From positions 1,459,748 to 1,523,747 of the forward strand of contig NZ_KB900626.1 of assembly GCF_000379125.1 (NCBI RefSeq): a DNA stretch of 64,000 nucleotides. Direction: 5' to 3'. Below are positions 43,104 through 51,779 of this stretch, one piece after another. Under the pieces are notes generated by a model. It had not been told where the DNA came from. It made no database searches and worked only from the letters and a program-made list of their open reading frames with translations. Both the position numbers and the translations under genes were made by a program. The stretch is from Methylosinus sp. LW4 (GTDB lineage: Bacteria > Pseudomonadota > Alphaproteobacteria > Rhizobiales > Beijerinckiaceae). Within the stretch, counting starts at the first letter, position 1. The number at the start of each line of letters is the position of its first letter.

Positions 43104-44972
43104 ATGACGAATTCGACTGCGACGCACGCCGGCGAGACCGGCGTGAAAGCCTTGACGCTCGGCGCCCTCGGCGTCGTTTTCGGCGACATCGGCACCAGCC
43201 CCCTCTACACGATCAAGACGGCGATGGACTGGTCCGGCGGGCATGTGGGCGCCGAGACAGCGCTCGGCATGTTGTCGCTGATCGTCTGGACCTTGATCAT
43301 CGTCACCTCGATCAAATATGTCGCCGTCATCATGCGCGCCGACAATGACGGCGAGGGCGGCATTCTCGCGCTCATGTCTCTGCTCGGCATGAAGCACGGG
43401 CGCCATCCGGCGATCATCGCGATCGGAATGCTGGGCGCGGCGCTGCTGTTCGGCGATGGCGCGATCACGCCGGCGATCTCGGTGCTGAGCGCGCTCGAGG
43501 GGCTGAAGGCGCCCCTGCCCGCGCTCGCGCCCTATGTGGTCCCGCTCTCCATCGTCGTGCTCATCGGCCTGTTCGCCCTGCAGCCGCAGGGCACGGAGCG
43601 CATCTCGCGCCTCTTCGGCCCGGTGATGGCGCTCTGGTTCGTCTCGATAGCGATCCTCGGCGCGCGCGGCGTGGTCGCGCATCCGAGCGTTCTCGCCGCC
43701 GTCGATCCGCGCGTCGGGCTGCATTATCTCTTCACCCATGGCTTCGAGGGATTTCTGCTGCTCGGCGCCGTGTTTCTCTGCGCCACCGGCGCCGAGGCGC
43801 TCTATGCGGATATGGGCCATTTCGGGCGGCGACCCATTCGCCTCGCCTGGTACGGGCTGGTGCTGCCGTCGCTCGTCCTCGTCTACGCCGGCCAGACGGC
43901 GCTGCTCGTCGAGGGCTCCGTGACGGAGAATCCTTTCTTCGATCTCTGCCCTGCCCCGCTGCAATTGCCGCTGGTCGCTCTGGCCACCGTCGCCACCGTC
44001 ATCGCGAGCCAGGCCATCGTCACCGGCGCTTTCTCCATGGCGCGGCAGGCGATCCAGCTCGGCCTGTCGCCGCGCCTCGCCATCACGCAGACCTCGGCGC
44101 AGAGCTACGGCCAGATCTATGTCGGCTTCGTCAATTGGACGCTGATGGCGCTCACTCTGGTCCTCACCCTCGCCTTTCGTTCCTCGGAGAATCTCGCGGC
44201 CGCCTTCGGCATCGCGGTCTCGCTGACCATGCTGCTGACGACGGCGCTGATGTTCATCGCCATGCGCTCAATCTGGCGCTGGAGCCTGCCGCTCGCCCTT
44301 TTGGTCGGCGGCCTGTTTCTCGTCGTGGACGTCGCCTTCGTCGCCGCCAATCTCATCAAATTCTTCGAGGGCGGCTGGATTCCTCTCGTCGTCGCCGCCA
44401 TCCTCTTCTTCCTGATGAGCTGCTGGAGCGAGGGCTTCGAGGCCATGCGCAAGGCGCTCGAGCGCGACACGTTTCCGATCGCCGATTTCGTCGCCAAATT
44501 CCACGGCAAGCCGCGCGTCGACGGCGTCGCCGTCTATCTGACCAGCCGCACAGACGTCGTGCCGGTCGCGCTGCTGCATAATCTCAAGCACAATAAGGTC
44601 CTGCATGAGCATATCGTGCTGCTGCATGTGGCCACCGCCAACACGCCGCGCGCCGATCGCGCACGGCGCGTCGAGACCCAGTCCCTCGACGATCATTTCT
44701 ATGCGATGGAGCTGAACTACGGCTTCATGGAGCAGCCGAACATTCCCTGCGCCTTGATGCTCGACACCATATCGAGCCCGCTGACCTTCAATATGATGAA
44801 CACCTCCTTCTTCGTCGGCCGGCTCACCGTGACGCCGCTCGGGCGCTCGCGCTGGCGGAGGCTGCGCATCCACATTTTCCAATTCATGCACCGTAACGCG
44901 CTGCCGGCGACGGAATTTTTCCAAATCCCCTCCGGCCGCGTCGTCGAGCTCGGCGGCCAAGTCGAGGTCTGA
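43104..44972 (+). CDS. kup: Potassium uptake protein Kup
   Basis: 622 residues, standard length. GALGVVFGDIGTSPLYTIK is the KUP start, followed by about twelve membrane segments, FGDGAITPAISVLSALEGL and EALYADMGHFGRRPIRLAW. The C-terminal ~150 residues are cytoplasmic (RVDGVAVYLTSRTDVVPVALLHNLKHNKVLHE). It imports K+ with H+ across the inner membrane. Confidence 0.96.
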   Translation: MTNSTATHAGETGVKALTLGALGVVFGDIGTSPLYTIKTAMDWSGGHVGAETALGMLSLIVWTLIIVTSIKYVAVIMRADNDGEGGILALMSLLGMKHGRHPAIIAIGMLGAALLFGDGAITPAISVLSALEGLKAPLPALAPYVVPLSIVVLIGLFALQPQGTERISRLFGPVMALWFVSIAILGARGVVAHPSVLAAVDPRVGLHYLFTHGFEGFLLLGAVFLCATGAEALYADMGHFGRRPIRLAWYGLVLPSLVLVYAGQTALLVEGSVTENPFFDLCPAPLQLPLVALATVATVIASQAIVTGAFSMARQAIQLGLSPRLAITQTSAQSYGQIYVGFVNWTLMALTLVLTLAFRSSENLAAAFGIAVSLTMLLTTALMFIAMRSIWRWSLPLALLVGGLFLVVDVAFVAANLIKFFEGGWIPLVVAAILFFLMSCWSEGFEAMRKALERDTFPIADFVAKFHGKPRVDGVAVYLTSRTDVVPVALLHNLKHNKVLHEHIVLLHVATANTPRADRARRVETQSLDDHFYAMELNYGFMEQPNIPCALMLDTISSPLTFNMMNTSFFVGRLTVTPLGRSRWRRLRIHIFQFMHRNALPATEFFQIPSGRVVELGGQVEV

Positions 44973-44975
44973 GCC

Positions 44976-45728
44976 ATGCTGGGGCGCGCCGCCGGCCTCA
45001 TCGGCAGCCTAGGCGCGCGCCTGCTCGACATCGTCTATCCGCCCGTCTGCCTCGTCTGCCGCCGGGCGGTGGCGAGCCATGGCGCGCTCTGCCCGCGCTG
45101 CTGGGGCGAGATGGGCTTTATCGAGCAGCCCTATTGCGAGCGGCTGGGCACGCCCTTCGAGCGCGATTTCGGCCCCGGCATGATCTCGCTGGAGGCCGCC
45201 GCCGATCCGCCCGTCTTCACGCGGGCGCGAGCCGTCGTGCGCTATGACAGCGACCGCGCCCGCAGCCTCGCCCACAGGCTGAAATATTACGATCGGCTGG
45301 AACTCGCCGAGCCGCTCGGCCGCTGGATGGCGCGCGCCGGCGCCGAGATCCTTTCGGACGCCGATCTGCTGGTTCCCATACCGCTGCACAGAATGCGGCT
45401 GCTGTCGCGGCGCTTCAACCAATCGGCGGCGCTCGCCCATGTGATCGCGCGAGAGAGCGCCGTTCCGGTGGAGGCGCTGGCGCTGGAGCGCGTGAAGCCG
45501 ACGCCGCCGCAAGTGGGGCTGACGCGCGGCCAGCGCGCGGCGAACATGCAGGGCGCCTTCCGCCTGCGCGAGGAGAAAAAGCCAGAAATCGAAGGCCGCA
45601 ACATCGTGCTCGTCGACGATGTGCTGACCTCCGGCGCGACGGCCAACGCCGCGGCCCGCGTCTTGCTGCGGGCGCGGGCGACGCGCGTCGACGTGCTGGT
45701 CTACGCCCGCGTCGTCGGCCAGAGCTGA
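44976..45728 (+). CDS. ComF-family phosphoribosyltransferase-like protein
   Basis: 250 residues, starting 4 nt after the kup stop. The N-terminus has a four-Cys zinc motif (CLVCRRAV ... CPRCW), then YDSDRARSLAHRLKYYDR, the middle LVPIPLHRMRLLSRRFNQSAALA, and the PRPP-type loop NIVLVDDVLTSGATANAA. ComF aids DNA uptake in competent bacteria, but in Alphaproteobacteria the role is not known. It does not look like an operon partner of kup by function. Confidence 0.9.
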   Translation: MLGRAAGLIGSLGARLLDIVYPPVCLVCRRAVASHGALCPRCWGEMGFIEQPYCERLGTPFERDFGPGMISLEAAADPPVFTRARAVVRYDSDRARSLAHRLKYYDRLELAEPLGRWMARAGAEILSDADLLVPIPLHRMRLLSRRFNQSAALAHVIARESAVPVEALALERVKPTPPQVGLTRGQRAANMQGAFRLREEKKPEIEGRNIVLVDDVLTSGATANAAARVLLRARATRVDVLVYARVVGQS

Positions 45729-45798
45729 AGCGAAGGCCTCCGTTGCAGCCATGCGCCGGAAGCGCTTATAAGAGCGCGCGAAAGGTCACGGAACCGTC

Positions 45799-46071
45799 AT
45801 GCCGCAGATCGTCATCTACACCACGAGAACCTGCCCCTATTGCCGCGCCGCCAAGCAGCTGCTCGACGTGAAAGGCGCAGCCTATGAAGAGATTTCCGTC
45901 GACGGCGACGCGCAAAAGCGCGCCGAGATGAGCCGGCTGGCCGAAGGCCGGACCACTGTGCCGCAGATTTTCATCGACGGCCGGCCGATCGGCGGCTGCG
46001 ACGATCTCTACGCTCTGGACGGCGCCGGCGAGCTCGACCCGCTGCTCGCCGCGGGCGAGCCGGCGCCGTGA
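45799..46071 (+). CDS. grxC: Glutaredoxin 3
   Basis: 90 residues. YTTRTCPYCRAAKQLLD has the redox CPYC motif; TTVPQIFIDGRPIGGCDDLYAL gives the cis-Pro and glutathione-binding GG. It reduces glutathione mixed disulphides. The DUF1178 gene begins 4 nt before its stop, so both are translated together. Confidence 0.95.
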   Translation: MPQIVIYTTRTCPYCRAAKQLLDVKGAAYEEISVDGDAQKRAEMSRLAEGRTTVPQIFIDGRPIGGCDDLYALDGAGELDPLLAAGEPAP

Positions 46072-46508
46072 TCCTCTACCGGCTGATCTGCTCGGAAGGA
46101 CATGAATTCGAAAGCTGGTTTCGCGACAGCGAAGCCTATGACGCGCAAGCCGCCGCGGGGGCTGTCAGCTGCCCTTTCTGTCATTCGACGCAGGTCGCCA
46201 AGGCGATCATGGCCCCACATGTCGCCCGCCGCTCGTCACGCGAGCGTGAGCGCGAGGCGAGCCTCCCCGCTCTGCTGGACGAGCGCCATGCGGCGCTGCG
46301 GGCGATGATCCAGGAGCTACGCCAAAATGTCGTCGCCGCGACGGAAGACGTCGGCGACCGCTTCCCCGACGAGGCGCGGCGGATGCAGGACGGCGAGGCC
46401 GAGAACCGCCCCATTCGCGGACGCGCCAGCTTCGAGGAAGCCAAGGCGCTGCTCGAGGAGGGCATAGAAATCCTGCCGCTCCCCGGCCCGCCCGACGACA
46501 GCCACTGA
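46068..46508 (+). CDS. DUF1178-family protein
   Basis: 146 residues. MILYRLICSEGHEFESWFRDSEAYDAQ and VSCPFCHSTQVAKAIMAPHV carry three or four Cys, likely a zinc site. EEAKALLEEGIEILPLP closes the family. GTG start overlaps grxC. Function not established. Confidence 0.85.
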   Translation: MILYRLICSEGHEFESWFRDSEAYDAQAAAGAVSCPFCHSTQVAKAIMAPHVARRSSREREREASLPALLDERHAALRAMIQELRQNVVAATEDVGDRFPDEARRMQDGEAENRPIRGRASFEEAKALLEEGIEILPLPGPPDDSH

Positions 46509-46680
46509 GGCTCTTCCTCGACGAATAGCGCCGCGGGCGCTTCTCTATGTCGAGCGCCGCTGAAATTCCGTCATATCCCAATGAATAATCTGCACTTTCT
46601 CTTTGAGAATACGACTCTTATCCCTTTGAGCCGGGCTTTGCGAAACACCGAGACGCGAAGCCGAGCTCGAGGAGAAAAAC

Positions 46681-47460
46681 ATGAGTCTAACGACAGAAGC
46701 AGCCGGCAAAGCCGGCGCGACCGACAGCGCCGACGTCGTCATCGTCGATCTGAAGCCAATGTGGATCGCCGCCGGCGGACTCGTCGCCTTCTATCTGTTC
46801 ATTCGAATCTATGAGCAGATTTATGGCTGGCGCGCCGGTCTCGACTCCTTCGCCCCGGAATTCCAGACCTATTGGCTGACGATGCTCTGGACCGAGATTC
46901 CGCTGGAGCTGATCACCGGCCTCGGCCTCGCCGGCTATTTGTGGAAGACGCGCACGCGCGACATGGCGGCGCTGAGCACGCGCGAAGAATTGCGCCGCTG
47001 GGTGTGCCTCGCGCAATGGCTCGTCGTCTATGGCATAGCGATCTACTTCGGCGCGAGCTTCTTCACGGAACAAGACGGCACCTGGCACATGACGGTGATC
47101 CGCGACACCGACTTCACGCCCAGCCATATCATCGAGTTCTATCTGAGCTATCCGATCTACTCGATCGTCGGCGTCGGCTCGTTCTTCTACGCCAAGACCA
47201 GGCTGCCCTATTTCTCCAAGGGCTATTCGCTGGCCTTTCTGATCCTGACGATCGGCCCGTTCATGATCATTCCGAATGTCGGACTGAACGAATGGGGCCA
47301 CACTTTCTGGTTCATGGAGGAGCTGTTCGTCGCTCCCTTGCACTGGGGCTTCGTGTTCTTCGGCTGGATGGCGCTCGCCGTGTTCGGCGTGACCGCGCAA
47401 ATTCTGCTGAACATGAAACGCCTGCTCGGCGAAGACGGCGTGAAGGCGATCATCGACTGA
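46681..47460 (+). CDS. pmoC: Particulate methane monooxygenase subunit C, stand-alone copy
   Basis: 259 residues, about six membrane segments. Ligands assigned in M. capsulatus PmoC are all present: Asp132, His136 and His149 in QDGTWHM...TPSH match the CuC site (Asp156/His160/His173), and Asn203, His207 and His221 in NEWGH...APLH match the CuD site (Asn227/His231/His245). The spacing is identical. A GAGGAGA site precedes ATG and a 13-bp terminator follows. No pmoA or pmoB is adjacent, so it is an extra, monocistronic pmoC. Methanotrophs often carry such singletons, some needed for growth on methane. AmoC of nitrifiers is less likely given the rest of the window. Confidence 0.95.
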   Translation: MSLTTEAAGKAGATDSADVVIVDLKPMWIAAGGLVAFYLFIRIYEQIYGWRAGLDSFAPEFQTYWLTMLWTEIPLELITGLGLAGYLWKTRTRDMAALSTREELRRWVCLAQWLVVYGIAIYFGASFFTEQDGTWHMTVIRDTDFTPSHIIEFYLSYPIYSIVGVGSFFYAKTRLPYFSKGYSLAFLILTIGPFMIIPNVGLNEWGHTFWFMEELFVAPLHWGFVFFGWMALAVFGVTAQILLNMKRLLGEDGVKAIID

Positions 47461-47487
47461 CGCGCCCGACAGCATCCGACGCCAAGC

Positions 47488-47513
47488 AGCCGCCCCTCGA
47501 TCGAGGGGCGGCT
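47488..47513 (+). terminator. Rho-independent terminator of pmoC
   Basis: A perfect 13-bp inverted repeat (arm AGCCGCCCCTCGA, no unpaired centre) 27 nt after the pmoC stop, followed by a T-rich stretch (CGTTCGCTTTC, then AATTTC). Confidence 0.75.
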
Positions 47514-47716
47514 CGTTCGCTTTCAATTTCGTCTGATTGCCTCTCGGGCCGCTGATTCTCGCGGCGACGCCGTTATAGGGCGGAAATGGCCGAGAGCCGA
47601 CGCCAGCGAAGCGAGCCACAGCTTTCACGAAATTCCCGCGACCGTCGCGCTATGGCAAATCGCCTGGCTCAGATCTCGAGCCACCGTGCGACAGTGCAGA
47701 ATTTCTTAGGCGGGGA

Positions 47717-47792
47717 TGGTGCCCAGGGGCGGAATCGAACCACCGACACTGCGATTTTCAGTCGCATGCTCTACCAACTGAGCTACCTGGGC
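47717..47792 (-). tRNA. tRNA-Phe(GAA)
   Basis: Minus-strand cloverleaf: acceptor GCCCAGG/CCTGGGC, D arm GCTC-AGTTGGTA-GAGC, anticodon arm TGCGA-CTGAAAA-TCGCA with anticodon GAA, T arm GGTGG-TTCGATT-CCGCC, discriminator A and encoded CCA at 47717-47719. 76 nt with CCA. It lies convergent to pmoC. Confidence 0.97.
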
Positions 47793-48455
47793 CTGGGCGC
47801 CTCGCGACGCCGAGAGCGGGCTTATAGAAAGTGCCGCCGGCCTTGTCTAGACCCCAAAAGCGGATTTCTCACGAGCTCGCGCAAAACCGCAGGCGCGGCC
47901 GCTGTCGCCGAGCCCGCGCACGCACGAAACCGCGAGAGGAACCGGGCCGGCCCTTCCCGTCCTGCATGACATCATCGAGACGCGCTCACCATCTCGCCGC
48001 GCGCGCCGACTCTAATGGATCATCGTCCCATTGGTGGCGGCGCCGCTTTTGCCTGAAAGGTCCACGCGCATTCTTCGCGCGATCCATTGTCCCGATCAGA
48101 GACATCGTATCGACCGCCGTATCATAATGTCCCATAGGCGCCAGAGGAGTGAGAGCGCTTAGATCACTCGATCGAATCTCACTCATTATTTCGAGATCGA
48201 ACGAATAGACGCCAAGTCGTTGACGGACACATATAAATAATAATCGAGCGATTTCACATTAACTGTTCTTGTAAAAAAATAACTTTACGAGAGCGCAAGC
48301 GAACACGTAAAAATGTATACAGCGAGAGGAAGAGACATTCACCTCGATTATCCGACCATCCTCACTGATAATGCTTGTATTTGAAGACGTAATTAGCCCC
48401 TAGCCCGTCGATTGTGATTGTACCGACGAGCGCCCTGGAACCACAAGGGAAGAGT
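47793..48455. other. Gene-free stretch before the polysaccharide locus
   Basis: About 660 bp. The first half has normal GC and no convincing gene. From about 48180 it turns AT-rich (runs such as CACATATAAATAATAAT and TGTAAAAAAATAACTT), unlike any other part of the window, up to the first glycosyltransferase. It probably holds the promoter and control region of the locus. No sigma-54 -24/-12 element or clear operator could be pinned down by eye. Confidence 0.6.
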
Positions 48456-49613
48456 ATGCGCGTCGCGGTCGTGCACGATTGGCTCTATGTCCTCGGCGGC
48501 GCCGAACGCGTCCTCGGCGAAATTTTGCAATGCTATCCGCAAGCGCATGTCTTTTCGCTCTTCGACGTTCTCCCGCCCGCGGATCGCGCCGTCATCGGCA
48601 TCGGCCGCGAGACGACCAGCTTTCTGCAAAGCGCGCCTTTCGTCGGCACGCATCACCGCTTGTATCTGCCGTTGATGCCATTGGCGATCGAGCAGTTCGA
48701 TCTCTCCGCCTACGACCTCGTCATCTCCAGCAGCTTCGCCGCCGCCAAAGGCGTGCTGACGGGCCCGGATCAAATTCACATTTCCTATGTGCATTCGCCG
48801 ATGCGATATGCATGGGACATGCAGCATCAATATTTGCGCGACAATGGCTTCGAGAAAGGGATCAAGGGAGCGGTCGCCCGCATGCTGCTTCATTATCTGC
48901 GCATCTGGGATACGCGCACGGCGAATGGGCCGGACGTCATCGTCGCCAATTCGCAATTCGTCGCACGGCGCATAAAGAAATCCTATGGGCGCAAAGCAAA
49001 AGTGATCTACCCGCCCGTCGCGCTCGGCGGAGGGCAGGACGTCTCGCGTCGCCCCTATTTTCTCACCGCCAGCCGGCTCGTGCCCTACAAGAATGTCGAT
49101 GCGATCGTGAAGGCCTTCGGCGAGCTCGAAGATCTTCAGCTGATCGTCGCGGGAGACGGCCCCGAAGCCGCGCGCCTGCGCAGCATCGCGACCGACAATG
49201 TCTCCTTCGAAGGCTTCGTCAGCGATGAGCGGCTTCGATATCTGATGGCCTCGGCGCGCGCTTTCATTTTCGCCGCCGAGGAGGATTTCGGCATCGTCGT
49301 CGTCGAGGCCATGTCCGAAGGAACGCCGGTGCTGGCGCTCGATCGCGGCGGCGCGCGAGAATCGGTGTCGGCGCGGGAGCCTCGCTCGGGAATGTTTTTC
49401 GCGAATGCGACGCCGGCGGAGATCGCCGATTGCCTTCGCAGATTTGTGGCGGAAGAAGATCAATTTTCGCGCATGGCTTGCCGAAGGCGCGCGCAGAATT
49501 TTTCAGCAGAGCGCTTTCGCCGAGAGTTCAAAGATCTCGTGGAACGAACGATCGCCGAGCGCGAGCGCGGCAAGGAAACGGATTGGACGCCCGCATGGCC
49601 TATGACAATCTAG
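48456..49613 (+). CDS. GT4 glycosyltransferase (WbaZ-like mannosyltransferase type)
   Basis: 385 residues from MRVAVVHDWLYVLGGAERVL, with AAGGGAAGAG before ATG. HDWL-GGAERVL at the start, ISYVHSPMRYAWDM and a C-terminal half with ASRLVPYKNVDAIV, FEGFVSD and EEDFGIVVVEAM (the E-x7-E GT4 motif) mark a GT-B retaining enzyme. It resembles the WbaZ/RfbZ mannosyltransferases of O-antigen loci, but donor and acceptor cannot be told from sequence. It is the first gene of the polysaccharide locus; the next gene overlaps by 19 nt. Confidence 0.87.
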   Translation: MRVAVVHDWLYVLGGAERVLGEILQCYPQAHVFSLFDVLPPADRAVIGIGRETTSFLQSAPFVGTHHRLYLPLMPLAIEQFDLSAYDLVISSSFAAAKGVLTGPDQIHISYVHSPMRYAWDMQHQYLRDNGFEKGIKGAVARMLLHYLRIWDTRTANGPDVIVANSQFVARRIKKSYGRKAKVIYPPVALGGGQDVSRRPYFLTASRLVPYKNVDAIVKAFGELEDLQLIVAGDGPEAARLRSIATDNVSFEGFVSDERLRYLMASARAFIFAAEEDFGIVVVEAMSEGTPVLALDRGGARESVSAREPRSGMFFANATPAEIADCLRRFVAEEDQFSRMACRRRAQNFSAERFRREFKDLVERTIAERERGKETDWTPAWPMTI

Positions 49614-51772
49614 GCGCAGCCGTTTCCGATCTGGAGGCGCGGCGCGCGACGAGCATCGCCGTCGCCCCGGGACATGGCCTGCTCGCCGCGCTGTGGCGAC
49701 GCAAGACGATATTCTCGGCGATTTTCATCACGATTCTCGGCGCTGTCGTCGCGGCGCTGCTGTTGCTGCCGGTTCAGTATATGGCGACGGGCTCGGTGAT
49801 CGTCGCCGAGCAGGAGCCCGGCGACAATAATTCATCCGCCGTCTGGGCGCAGAAGGCCGGCGATCCCGCCGATATGGAGAGTCAGCTTCTCATCATCGGC
49901 TCGTCGCGCGTGCTGAAGGCGGCGACCGCCTCGCCCGGCGTTCTCGAATTGGCGCTGCAGGATTGCGCGGCGGGCAAAGGGATCGGCGCATTGCTGGAAA
50001 AGCTCGGCCGGCGCTCCGGCTGCGACAAGCTGAGCGAGGACGCCGACGCGCTCGTCGAGTTCGTCCGTCCGCGCTATTCCATCGGCAATGTCGGACGATC
50101 GCGCGTCATCAGCATTTCCTATCAATCCACTCGGCCGGAGATCGCGCAGAAGATGGCCAATGCGCTGATCTCCGCCTTCCTCGAGGATCAGCGCGCGAAT
50201 CTGTCGTCCGGGCGCCAGCACGCCGCGGATTGGCTATGGGCCGAGGTGCATCGGCTCGAGACCGAGTTGCGCGACGACGACGGCAAGATTCAAGAATACA
50301 AGCGCAAGAAAGGTCTGGCGCGCGGAACCAATGCGCTGATCGATTCCGAACGCCTGACCAGCCTCACGCAGCAGCTCTCCGCCGCCGAGGCCACTCGGGC
50401 GGAGGCCTCGGCGCGCTTCAAGGAGATCACCGCGAACAAAGGCAAGGGATTGGCCGACTCGCCCGCCGTGCTGGCGAGCCGCAGCGTTTCCGATCTCAAG
50501 CAGCAGCTCACCATGATCGAGATGCGGATCGCTTCCGCGCAGAGCACGCTCGGCGATCGGCACCCGGCCATGCGCGGGCTGGAGCAGGAGCGCGACATCG
50601 CGCAGCGACGCCTCGCGGCCGAGATCGCCGGCGTCGCCGCCGCGGCGAAGCGCAATTACGACGCCGCCAACTCGCTCGTCGCCTCGCTGAGAGCCAAGGT
50701 GGAGGCCGCTAAGACAGAGGTCGGCGACGCGATGATCGATCAGGGCTCCATAGAGACGCTGGTGCATGGCGTCGATATGAAGAGGCGTCAATATTCGGAA
50801 CTCTACAAGCGCGCCAGCGAGCTCGACGCCGATCGTCGCGTGCTGAACGGAAGCACGCGCCTCGTTGGCTTGGCCGAGCTGCCCAATCAGCCCTACTTCC
50901 CGAAGAAGCTGCCATTCCTCGCGGCGGGATTGACGATGGCCACGCTGCTGGGAGCCACGGCGGCGATATTGCGCGATCGTTTCGACAAGAGCCTGCGCGG
51001 CTCGGCCGAGCTGGCCGGTCTCCCCGGCGACGCGCCATGCGTGGAGCTGCCGCATTTTCGCAGCGCGCGCCCCAGGCTTTTCGGCATGCCGGCGCGTCGA
51101 GATCGCGCCCTGCCCTCGAAGGCCCTCATCGAGCTCGCAGAGAGCGACGAAGCTGCGCAGCGCGCGCTGTTCGAGATCTATTCGAGCGCGCGCCTCGGCG
51201 AGGAAAAGGGATCGCGGCTCATCGCCGTGACCTCGCCCGCGCGCGGCGACGGCAAGACTTTCCTCACTTTGATCCTGGCGCATTTCGCAGCTGCGATGGG
51301 GCATCGCGTGCTCATCGTCGAATGCGACCGCGCCAATCCATGCTTCGAGTCCGCGCTCGGCCTCGAGCGCGGGCCTGGCCTGCTCGAGGCGCTGGACTCT
51401 ACAGCGCCTCTGCGAGACTGCGTGACGGCGACAGACTGGCGAATGCTCGACGCCCTGCCGCTCGGCGCCTCCGCCAAAGCGGCGCCGCCCCAGATCGGCA
51501 AGCGCATCGAGACCGTGCTGAAAGCGACGCGCGACTATGATCTCGTGCTGCTCGACTGCCCGCCTGCCGATGCATTGGACGCACGCCTTTTGGCGCGGCG
51601 GGCGGATTCGATCCTGCTCTGCGCGCGCGCCGGGCGATGCTCTGCGGAGGAAGCCCTCGCCGCGAGCGAGGGGCTCATCGCGTGCGGCGGGCGGCTGCTC
51701 GGCGTCGTCGTCAATATGGCGGAGCGCGACGAGCCGCCTTTCTCGAAGCGATCTTCGCGTGCGACGGCGTGA
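49595..51772 (+). CDS. Wzz/BY-kinase-type polysaccharide copolymerase and ATPase fusion
   Basis: 725 residues from MAYDNLGAAV. Membrane segment one at about 38-58 and two at about 440-458 bracket a periplasmic coiled-coil chain-length domain; LPNQPYFPKK before the second segment is the Wzz Pro-rich motif. The cytoplasmic part has Walker A SPARGDGKT (about 546-555), A' VLIVECDRANP and Walker B LVLLDCPP. The tail (NMAERDEPPFSKRSS...) holds no Tyr cluster, so autophosphorylation at a C-terminal Tyr run, usual in Wzc/ExoP, cannot occur there. It should control chain length in Wzx/Wzy export. Confidence 0.87.
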   Translation: MAYDNLGAAVSDLEARRATSIAVAPGHGLLAALWRRKTIFSAIFITILGAVVAALLLLPVQYMATGSVIVAEQEPGDNNSSAVWAQKAGDPADMESQLLIIGSSRVLKAATASPGVLELALQDCAAGKGIGALLEKLGRRSGCDKLSEDADALVEFVRPRYSIGNVGRSRVISISYQSTRPEIAQKMANALISAFLEDQRANLSSGRQHAADWLWAEVHRLETELRDDDGKIQEYKRKKGLARGTNALIDSERLTSLTQQLSAAEATRAEASARFKEITANKGKGLADSPAVLASRSVSDLKQQLTMIEMRIASAQSTLGDRHPAMRGLEQERDIAQRRLAAEIAGVAAAAKRNYDAANSLVASLRAKVEAAKTEVGDAMIDQGSIETLVHGVDMKRRQYSELYKRASELDADRRVLNGSTRLVGLAELPNQPYFPKKLPFLAAGLTMATLLGATAAILRDRFDKSLRGSAELAGLPGDAPCVELPHFRSARPRLFGMPARRDRALPSKALIELAESDEAAQRALFEIYSSARLGEEKGSRLIAVTSPARGDGKTFLTLILAHFAAAMGHRVLIVECDRANPCFESALGLERGPGLLEALDSTAPLRDCVTATDWRMLDALPLGASAKAAPPQIGKRIETVLKATRDYDLVLLDCPPADALDARLLARRADSILLCARAGRCSAEEALAASEGLIACGGRLLGVVVNMAERDEPPFSKRSSRATA

Positions 51773-51779
51773 GGCGGAG

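Noticed and set aside
47831-48127. Small open frame (plus) and another at 47986-48186 (minus) in the gap after tRNA-Phe
   Set aside because: No ribosome site, odd composition and no recognisable domain; they overlap each other.
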